From: Duganella lactea
GTDB lineage: Bacteria; Pseudomonadota; Gammaproteobacteria; Burkholderiales; Burkholderiaceae_D
NCBI RefSeq assembly: GCF_009857505.1
Contig: NZ_WWCP01000008.1
Span: 62,001-126,000, forward strand
Direction: 5' to 3'
DNA: 64,000 bases
Made by a program: the position numbers and the translations under genes. The notes under the pieces are model-generated. The model did not search any database, had not been told where the DNA came from, and saw only the letters and a program-made list of their open reading frames with translations. The first letter of the stretch is position 1. Every line of letters starts with the position of its first letter. Positions 58,607-64,000 of this stretch are shown one piece after another.

Positions 58607-58944
58607 AAATACCTATCTTAGCTAACTTTCATTGGCTGTGGTGGCATTTCCACACAGAAAGTTCGTTTGCGTATTTTCCGGGCAGTAATTGCTTGCTCTG
58701 AGGCAAAATTTACATCTATAATTCCTGAATATACACACATATCCACCGACTTTCGTGGTGTATTGCGAGTCAAAAAAGCTACATGCAAGTTGCCGGTGGA
58801 GCGACATCTTTTGCATTCGCAGTCATTGTTTGCTACTGTCATGACTTATTACTTTGCAGCAAGGGTTTTGTTTGGGCGGCATCCTAAAAAATGACGCGGT
58901 CCAAGGCAACTTCTATTAACGGTGTTACTTAAGAAGAAGACGAA
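58607..58944. other. AT-rich gene-free region before the chemoreceptor gene
   Basis: About 340 bases of much lower GC content than the neighbours. It begins with an imperfect hairpin (AACTTTC/GAAAGTT outer, TGTGG/CCACA inner, 58624-58663) without a T run, which could mark the end of dusA transcripts. I found no convincing sigma-28 promoter for the chemoreceptor and no supported small gene. Confidence 0.5.
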
Positions 58945-60717
58945 ATGAATTTAGCAAAAATGAAGGTCGGTACGCGTCTGGGCCTCGGATTCGCCCTGGT
59001 GCTGTTATTCCTGATTGCCGTCACCGCGGTCGGCATCGTGCGCATGGCGCAGATTCAGGATCGTCTGGATCACGTGATCAGCGTGAACAACGTCGTGTCC
59101 CGCCTGGTGGTGGACATGCGCAACAACGTTTCCGAGCGCGTCAACTCGCTGCGCGTGCTGACCCTGATCGCCGATCCGGCCGACATGGAAACGGACATGA
59201 AGCGCAACAAGGAGCTGGCCACCAAGTACGCTGAATTCCAGGACAAGTTGAGCGCGCAGTTCGCGGTCGAAGCCACGCCCGAAGAGAAGACGCTGCTGGC
59301 CGCCGTCAAGGAAGGCGAGGCGCAGGCGATGCCGGCCATCGCCAAGGCATCGGAGCTGTGGCTGGCGGCCAAGCCGGAAGAGGCCACCCGCGTGCTGGTG
59401 AAGGAAATCCGCCCGGCGCAGAAAAAATGGATGGCCGCGCTGGAGCAACTGGGCGAGCTGGAAGACAAGATGAACGCGCAGATGCAGGTGGATGCCGCCA
59501 GCGGCTTCGCCAGCGCGCGCACCTTCATGATTGCCATGGGGCTGCTGGCGGTCGCTATTTCGGTGGCCGCGGCCCTGGTGATCACCCGCAGCCTGCAGAA
59601 ACAGCTGGGCGGCGAACCGGACTACACCGCCTCGATCGCTGGTGCGATCGCCGGCGGCGACCTGTCGATCTCGATCAACACCACCGGCGCCGACAAGAAC
59701 AGCCTGGTGGTCGAGATGCGTGAGATGCGCAACAGCCTGCGTGACATCGTCAGCCAGGTGCGCACCGGCACCGAGACCATCGGCACCGCCTCGCGTGAAA
59801 TCGCCGCCGGCAACGTCGATCTGTCGTCGCGTACCGAAATGCAGGCGTCGTCGCTGGAGAAAACCGCGTCGGCCATGGACGAACTGACCTCGACAGTGAA
59901 ACAGAACGCCGACAACGCCCGTGAAGCCAACCAGCTGGCCTCGGTCGCATCGGATGTGGCGGTCAAGGGCGGCCAGGTGGTGTCGGAAGTGGTCGACACC
60001 ATGAGCTCGATCGACGCGTCGGCCAAGAAGATTGTCGACATCATCGGCGTTATCGATGGGATCGCCTTCCAGACCAACATCCTGGCGCTGAACGCCGCCG
60101 TGGAAGCGGCCCGCGCCGGTGAGCAAGGCCGCGGTTTCGCGGTGGTGGCGTCGGAAGTGCGCAACCTGGCGCAGCGCAGCGCCGCGGCGGCCAAGGAAAT
60201 CAAGGTCCTGATCGATGACTCGGTCGAGAAGGTCGGCGCCGGCACCAAGCTGGTCGGCCAGGCCGGTGTGACGATGGACGAGGTGGTCACCTCGGTGCGC
60301 CGCGTGACCGACATCATGAGTGAAATCGCCAACGCCAGCCAGGAACAGAGCGCTGGTATTGCCCAGGTCAACCAGTCCATCATCGAGATGGACAGCATGA
60401 CCCAACAGAATGCCGCGCTGGTGGAAGAAGCCGCCGCCGCAGCACAAAGCTTGCAAGATCAGGCTGGCGAGTTGGCTCGCGTGGTCAGCATCTTCAAGCT
60501 GGTGGAAGGTGAGGAGCGCGCCGCGGTAGTGGCCGCGCCGGCGCCAGCCGCCAAGGTGGCAGTGGTCAAACCGATCAAACCGATCGCCGCCGCCCGCGCT
60601 CCGGTGAAGAAACTGGCGGTGAAAGCCACGCCAGCACCCGCACCCGCAGCCAAACCGAAGAAAGTCGCCACGGCAGCAGCCAGCACCGCCGCCAGCGACG
60701 AGTGGGAAGAGTTCTAA
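58945..60717 (+). CDS. Methyl-accepting chemotaxis protein
   Basis: A 590-residue transmembrane chemoreceptor. TM1 covers about 11-33, a four-helix-bundle-type periplasmic sensor about 34-190, and TM2 about 191-213, followed by a HAMP domain. The cytoplasmic coiled coil carries the highly conserved tip [37 protein letters not shown] (here quoted in two halves: [18 protein letters not shown] and [19 protein letters not shown]). An Ala/Pro/Lys-rich flexible linker (about 515-580) ends in EWEEF, a CheR/CheB-binding pentapeptide like the E. coli NWETF. This marks it as an adaptation-competent, high-abundance type receptor. The ligand is unknown. The gene is monocistronic. Confidence 0.95.
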   Translation: MNLAKMKVGTRLGLGFALVLLFLIAVTAVGIVRMAQIQDRLDHVISVNNVVSRLVVDMRNNVSERVNSLRVLTLIADPADMETDMKRNKELATKYAEFQDKLSAQFAVEATPEEKTLLAAVKEGEAQAMPAIAKASELWLAAKPEEATRVLVKEIRPAQKKWMAALEQLGELEDKMNAQMQVDAASGFASARTFMIAMGLLAVAISVAAALVITRSLQKQLGGEPDYTASIAGAIAGGDLSISINTTGADKNSLVVEMREMRNSLRDIVSQVRTGTETIGTASREIAAGNVDLSSRTEMQASSLEKTASAMDELTSTVKQNADNAREANQLASVASDVAVKGGQVVSEVVDTMSSIDASAKKIVDIIGVIDGIAFQTNILALNAAVEAARAGEQGRGFAVVASEVRNLAQRSAAAAKEIKVLIDDSVEKVGAGTKLVGQAGVTMDEVVTSVRRVTDIMSEIANASQEQSAGIAQVNQSIIEMDSMTQQNAALVEEAAAAAQSLQDQAGELARVVSIFKLVEGEERAAVVAAPAPAAKVAVVKPIKPIAAARAPVKKLAVKATPAPAPAAKPKKVATAAASTAASDEWEEF

Positions 60718-60817
60718 AAATCTTTGCCGCAGTCTGCCGTCCGCCCTTGTGGACCCATGGCCCGCTGTGGAGTTCGTTTAACCAGTACCTAAAAACAAAT
60801 TGTTGGGAAATCGCATA

Positions 60818-61147
60818 ATGAACAAATCTGTAATCGCCGCTGTCCTGCTGTCCGCCGCCACCTCGGCGTTCGCCGCTGAAGTGCCTGCCTCGCTGAACGA
60901 CAAGAACTGCAAGGCGGAATATCCGAAAGCCTCGCTGATGAACGAAGAGCAAGGCGACGTGACCATGGCCTTCCTGGTCGGCACCGACGGCAGCGTGGTG
61001 GACTCCAAAGTGGAAAAATCGAGTGGCTACAAAAACCTGGACAAGGCAGCCCTGAAAGCGCTGAGCGCCTGCAAGTTCAAGCCCGGCTCCAAGGACGGCG
61101 CCGTGGCCCAGACCTGGACCAAGGTCGACTATAGCTGGAAGCTGTAA
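60818..61147 (+). CDS. Secreted TonB C-terminal-domain protein, copy 1
   Basis: A 109-residue protein with a cleavable signal peptide (MNKSVIAAVLLSAATSAFA) and one TonB C-terminal-like domain: CKAEYPKASLMNEEQGDVTM, FLVGTDGSVVDSKVEKSSG, LDKAALKALSACKFKPG, TWTKVDYSWKL. There is no N-terminal membrane anchor, Pro-rich spacer, or ExbB/ExbD gene nearby, so it cannot be a normal energy transducer; it should be free in the periplasm. Two conserved Cys may form a disulfide. The ATG at 60818 is chosen because the signal peptide begins there. A paralogue follows 68 bases later. Confidence 0.88.
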   Translation: MNKSVIAAVLLSAATSAFAAEVPASLNDKNCKAEYPKASLMNEEQGDVTMAFLVGTDGSVVDSKVEKSSGYKNLDKAALKALSACKFKPGSKDGAVAQTWTKVDYSWKL

Positions 61148-61215
61148 TTCGTCTCAAACGGGCCATGCATGGGCATGGCCTGCACGCGTGATGCATACCA
61201 CTTTGGGGAAATCAG

Positions 61216-61563
61216 ATGTCTAAAAATAAGCGTTGGTTGAGTGTGATGGCGGCGGTGTTGGTGTCGGCTGCGCCGGTAGCGTTTGCCGCCGAGGTGCCAG
61301 CGGCGTTTGATGCGAAAACCTGCAAGGCCGAATATCCGAAAGCGTCCCTGATGAATGAAGAGCAGGGCACGGTCTCGATGTCCTTCCTGGTGAAGGTCGA
61401 TGGCAGCGTGGCCGATTCGAAAGTCGATAAAAGCAGCGGCTTCAAGAATCTGGACAAGGCCGCCATCAAGGCGCTGAGCGCCTGCAAATTCAAGCCGGGC
61501 ACCAAGGATGGCGCGCCGGCCGAAACCTGGACCAAAGTGGACTACGCCTGGAAGCTGGACTGA
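61216..61563 (+). CDS. Secreted TonB C-terminal-domain protein, copy 2
   Basis: A 115-residue paralogue of the preceding gene with the same plan: a signal peptide (about 1-24, ending VAFAA) and a single TonB C-terminal-like domain with CKAEYPKASLMNEEQG identical to copy 1 and LDKAAIKALSACKFKPG nearly so. The mature parts are strongly similar while the signal peptides differ, which indicates a tandem duplication followed by divergence. A strong terminator follows, so the pair is probably one transcript. Possible roles are modulation of TonB-receptor contact or envelope binding; neither is shown. Confidence 0.88.
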   Translation: MSKNKRWLSVMAAVLVSAAPVAFAAEVPAAFDAKTCKAEYPKASLMNEEQGTVSMSFLVKVDGSVADSKVDKSSGFKNLDKAAIKALSACKFKPGTKDGAPAETWTKVDYAWKLD

Positions 61564-61584
61564 TCTGGTCCGCGCGTGCCGGAA

Positions 61585-61619
61585 CAAAAAAAGGAACCGT
61601 GTCGCGGTTCCTTTTTTTT
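61585..61619 (+). terminator. Intrinsic terminator after the TonB-domain pair
   Basis: AAGGAACCG-TGTCG-CGGTTCCTT extended by an A run and a run of eight T, 22 bases after the stop codon. Confidence 0.93.
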
Positions 61620-61722
61620 CGCGTGTATTTTTCGCGGGTATTGCGAGTGTAATAAACTGTAATGGCGCGCGAACGGCGCCGCGCTTCCTTATATAGTACG
61701 ATCTCGTATGAGGAGAACCGTC

Positions 61723-62133
61723 ATGAAAACTATCGTTGTCGCCATTGCCGCGCTGGCGGCACTCACCGGCTGCGCCACGCAGCGGCCGTACTACACCGCC
61801 GCCCCACGCGCGCACGACCCTTATCAATGGCATACCGTCGAGGTGCTGCCGGCGGGATCGACCGTGCAGTCCGGTACCTGGACCGAGGAGTTGCCGCCAC
61901 AGTCGCAGTCGCGTGTGGTGTATAGCACCGAGCCGGTTTACAGCACCTCGACCACCACCTACGTCAGCGCGCCCGTGTATTACCAGCCGGCTCCGGTCTA
62001 CTACCAGCCTGCGCCCGTGTATTACTCGCCGTATTACTACCCGCCGGTGTCTTTAAGCCTGGGATTTTCCTATAGCCGCTGGTGCTGCGGCGGCGGCCGT
62101 TGGGGTGGACGCGGCGGCTATCGTCACCGTTAA
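61723..62133 (+). CDS. Small Tyr/Pro-rich lipoprotein
   Basis: A 136-residue predicted lipoprotein. The ATG at 61723 is preferred over one 15 bases earlier because AGGAG stands seven bases before it and overlaps the earlier frame. The signal peptide ends in the lipobox LTGC (Cys17). A spacer is followed by APVYYQP repeats (about 89-110) and a C-terminal Gly/Arg/Trp-rich end (RWCCGGGRWGGRGGYRHR). No family function is recognised; the composition suggests a surface or envelope-associated protein. It stands alone, ahead of a REP-like element. Confidence 0.75.
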   Translation: MKTIVVAIAALAALTGCATQRPYYTAAPRAHDPYQWHTVEVLPAGSTVQSGTWTEELPPQSQSRVVYSTEPVYSTSTTTYVSAPVYYQPAPVYYQPAPVYYSPYYYPPVSLSLGFSYSRWCCGGGRWGGRGGYRHR

Positions 62134-62145
62134 GGCTGAAAACTT

Positions 62146-62226
62146 CGTCATTCCCGCGCAGGCGGGAATCCATAGAGCGCATGCCGCTCAACTTCAGTAT
62201 GGGGCCCGGCCTGCGCCGGGACGACG
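62146..62226. repeat. REP-like element, copy 3, with two palindromes in inverted arrangement
   Basis: ATTCCCGC-GCAG-GCGGGAAT (62150-62169) and CCCGGC-CTGC-GCCGGG (62205-62220). The outer sequences CGTCATTCCCG and the reverse complement of the far end (CGTCGTCCCGG) match imperfectly, so the whole 80 bases form a larger inverted repeat, like a paired REP or small non-autonomous element. Confidence 0.75.
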
Positions 62227-62236
62227 TTGCGGCAGG

Positions 62237-62356
62237 TTAGCGCAGCGTGTAGATTGAAGCCTTGCTCAGTACGTTCTCCGAACACAGTTCATAGGTCGAG
62301 GCGCCAGCCAGCATAATCAGCAAAGCGCCTACTGCGACGTTGATATAGCGTGCCAT
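62237..62356 (-). CDS. Small membrane protein, 39 residues
   Basis: AGGAGG stands five bases before the ATG, an unusually strong site. The product starts MARYINVAVGALLIMLAGAS, a single hydrophobic helix, and ends in a short polar tail (YELCSENVLSKASIYTLR) with one Cys. It could be a small inner-membrane protein or an inefficiently cleaved signal peptide. No family is recognised. Its 3' end lies directly beside the REP-like element, which may act as its transcript end. Confidence 0.55.
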   Translation of the reverse strand: MARYINVAVGALLIMLAGASTYELCSENVLSKASIYTLR

Positions 62357-62476
62357 GACGGCCTCCTGAAAAGAGATGTGATGCGTCCAGAATAATGCAG
62401 GCCCGGTGCCTGCGGCATCAGCCAACTGTCCGCCGATATGTAGGACAACAGCTCATCTCTATCTTTTCGCCAACTT

Positions 62477-62926
62477 TTACTTGGTTTTCCACAGCGTGAC
62501 CGGGTTGGCCGGCGCGGTGTCCAGCGCGTTGGAGCGTTCCAGCCATTGCTGCAAACGATCCGGCTGTTTCAGGTGGATGCCCATGCCGTCGATGATGCCG
62601 ACCTGCTCCAGCATGCTGGCGTTCATCTTGGCTTTGGACACGGTGGGCGCGCCCATCACCATGCGGTCATAGGCCTTGCGGGCCTTGTTTTCCCACTTGT
62701 GCAGACTGCTTTCATCGAAGCGGTTGCTTTCAAAGTAGATGGTCAGCGTGCCATCCGGGTTGCCGTAGCCGACAATCCCCGCCCCCATGCGGATGGTGGC
62801 GTTGCCGCCGGCGTCAAACGTCTCCGAGGGAACGAACACGCCGGCACGGCCATCGATGTCCGGGCGGCCGATGGGCGTATCTTTGCTATACGTGGTGACT
62901 TCAATAATCGGTTTTTCTTGTGACAT
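62477..62926 (-). CDS. Conserved-looking hypothetical protein, 149 residues
   Basis: The product begins MSQEKPIIEVTTYSKDTPIG, has no signal peptide or membrane segment, and is of mixed alpha/beta character with GRAGVFVPSETF and GTLTIYFESNRFD in the middle and a charged helical C-terminal half. Codon usage fits the neighbours. The longer frame (to 62998) is rejected as a start because it runs through a 15-base direct repeat and encodes the repeated NAKRS. Neither start has a clear Shine-Dalgarno. I do not recognise the family. Confidence 0.6.
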   Translation of the reverse strand: MSQEKPIIEVTTYSKDTPIGRPDIDGRAGVFVPSETFDAGGNATIRMGAGIVGYGNPDGTLTIYFESNRFDESSLHKWENKARKAYDRMVMGAPTVSKAKMNASMLEQVGIIDGMGIHLKQPDRLQQWLERSNALDTAPANPVTLWKTK

Positions 62927-62959
62927 GGACTTATGCGGGGTTAGGGGATAAGCTGGGCT

Positions 62960-63007
62960 GGAACGCTTTGCATTGGAACGCTTTGCATTGGAATGCAAAC
63001 GAGCGTT
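62960..63007. repeat. 15-base direct repeat followed by an inverted repeat
   Basis: GGAACGCTTTGCATT occurs twice head to tail (62960-62974, 62975-62989). The second copy also pairs with the following AATGCAA-ACG-AGCGTT to form a hairpin (62977-63007). It lies between two divergent genes and could be a regulator site. Confidence 0.6.
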
Positions 63008-63125
63008 CTATTGTAGCGGTAATGTAGTTCCGATGGGCAATTAATGTAGACGAAATGTTGCATACTTACATAACTGTAAGGAGACTGCGGTATAGTTGCC
63101 AGGATGATAGTTAGCGGAGGAGGGT

Positions 63126-63533
63126 ATGTCATTGCATCAGGGATTGAGCGTCTTCATCATCGACGACAATGAAATGACTCGCGGTCTGTTGCGGGCGATC
63201 ATTCAGGGCGATGCATACGATGTGGTGGGCGACGCCGGCACCGCCGAGGCGGCGCGCACCCGGCTACGTTCGCTGCAGGTCGACATCGTCTGTCTGGATG
63301 TGGTGATGCCCGGTGGCGATGGCCTGGAACTGTTGAACTGGATCAGCGAAAAGTATCCGAAGACGTCGGTACTGATGGTGACGGCCAGCACCGATCGCCG
63401 CACCGTGGAGCACGCGCTGCGCAACGGCGCCAAAGGCTACATCGTCAAACCCTTCAATCCCGGTACCGTGATGGACGCGCTGAATAAAATCGGCGCCCAA
63501 GTCAAAGCCCAGCGTGCCGCCGCCAGGATTTAG
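63126..63533 (+). CDS. CheY-like single-domain response regulator
   Basis: A 135-residue receiver domain without an output domain. Acidic pocket residues Asp13/Asp14, the phospho-acceptor Asp58 (CLDVVMPGGDG), Thr86 and Lys108 (YIVKPFNP) are all present. GGAGG stands before the ATG. With no effector it probably signals by protein contact, as CheY does, or passes phosphate in a relay; the chemoreceptor gene lies about 2.4 kb upstream, but no kinase is in the window. Its stop overlaps the stop of the convergent coiled-coil gene by four bases. Confidence 0.92.
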   Translation: MSLHQGLSVFIIDDNEMTRGLLRAIIQGDAYDVVGDAGTAEAARTRLRSLQVDIVCLDVVMPGGDGLELLNWISEKYPKTSVLMVTASTDRRTVEHALRNGAKGYIVKPFNPGTVMDALNKIGAQVKAQRAAARI

Positions 63534-63976
63534 AGATAACGCACAAATGCCGCAGTGGCGCTGACGCTGGCGACAGCGAAGCCCGCCATGCGCCACGTGA
63601 GCTGGTACACGGCGTCGGAAAGTTCTGCCTTGGTGACGAAGTTCTCCACGGCGTGGGCCTGGAAGGCCAGCAAGTTGGCTTGCAAGGCTTGCTGATTGCT
63701 GGCGAGGACGTCGACCTTGCCACTCAGGGTGGCGAGTTCTTCTTTCGTAGCGTAATTGCTCTTGATTATATCCAGGTCTGCCTTGACGGTAGCGAGTTCT
63801 TCTTTTGTGGTGTAATTATTCTTGATCACGGCCAGATCTTCCTTGACGCTGGAGAGATCTTCCTTGGTGGCGTAATTACTCTTGATCACGGCCTGGTCTT
63901 CCTTGATGCCGGCGAGATCTTCCTTGGTGGCGTAGTTGGATTTGATGATCTCAACCGCTGTGATGAGCTGGTTCAT
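63530..63976 (-). CDS. Coiled-coil repeat protein with a C-terminal membrane helix
   Basis: A 148-residue protein starting MNQLITAVEIIKSNYATKED, with GAGG eight bases before this ATG (a GTG two codons upstream is too close to it). Residues about 12-90 are four copies of a 20-residue unit, IKSNYATKEDLAGIKEDQAV and variants, predicted as coiled coil. A Gln/Ala-rich helix follows, and the protein ends in one hydrophobic helix (MAGFAVASVSATAAF). The layout resembles DUF1640/hemolysin-XhlA-like membrane-anchored coiled coils, but I cannot assign a family with confidence. Confidence 0.75.
   Translation of the reverse strand: MNQLITAVEIIKSNYATKEDLAGIKEDQAVIKSNYATKEDLSSVKEDLAVIKNNYTTKEELATVKADLDIIKSNYATKEELATLSGKVDVLASNQQALQANLLAFQAHAVENFVTKAELSDAVYQLTWRMAGFAVASVSATAAFVRYL
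63734..63946 (-). repeat. 60-base tandem repeat inside the coiled-coil gene
   Basis: Copies begin at 63734, 63794, 63854 and 63914, an exact 60-base period. The two copies nearest the gene start share GAGATCTTCCTTGGTGGCGT; the others differ at a few third positions. The period corresponds to 20 codons, so copy number can change without a frameshift. Confidence 0.85.
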
Positions 63977-64000
63977 GGTCACAGCCTCTATTCTTGACGG

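Noticed and set aside
58667-58894. Small open frames on both strands between dusA and the chemoreceptor gene
   Set aside because: AT-rich, no ribosome binding sites, no similarity I recognise; treated as non-coding.

Overview
The window looks like a chromosomal segment of a GC-rich betaproteobacterium, most likely Oxalobacteraceae (Massilia/Duganella type). The evidence is the betaproteobacterial housekeeping gene order rimP-nusA-infB-rbfA-truB-typA, scpB next to rluB, glnE divergent from a yhdP-like gene, and a large excess of TonB-dependent receptors (TBDRs). This placement is inference from gene content; no rRNA is present. I saw no phage, insertion sequence, CRISPR array or tRNA.

Layout. 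1-6.6 kb: the end of a COG2509 flavoprotein gene, a 1.1 kb gene-free AT-richer stretch, a TBDR, a TPR/aspartyl-asparaginyl hydroxylase and rsmE. 6.7-9.8 kb: tkt and gap (central carbon metabolism). 9.8-13.5 kb: a second TBDR and a secreted single-Cache protein. 13.6-22.9 kb: glnE, then a divergent run of yhdP-like, Nit-type amidase and tldD. 22.9-39.2 kb: five TBDRs, interrupted by a DAHP synthase gene with an aromatic-residue leader peptide/attenuator and by a 43-codon gene. 39.6-45 kb: DedA-rhodanese, glk, scpB and rluB. 45-53.5 kb: the translation/transcription-factor operon behind a strong promoter and a probable attenuator, then typA. 53.6-58.6 kb: a PhaC-like DUF3141 protein, an FMN-dependent hydroxy-acid oxidase, a GNAT acetyltransferase and dusA. 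58.9-64 kb: a chemotaxis receptor with a C-terminal CheR/CheB tether, two tandem secreted TonB C-terminal-domain proteins, a small lipoprotein, small hypotheticals, a CheY-like regulator and a coiled-coil repeat protein.

How the parts fit: seven TBDRs and two free TonB-like domains suggest a large investment in high-affinity uptake of complex organic substrates. Five TBDRs share a signal-peptide motif, and three plus two of them form close subfamilies, which points to local duplication. The most interesting non-obvious elements are two candidate transcription attenuators (aromatic leader peptide before DAHP synthase; RNA-structure switch before rimP), glucokinase-upstream inverted repeats resembling HexR sites, the orphan TonB-domain pair, and several small genes with strong ribosome binding sites.
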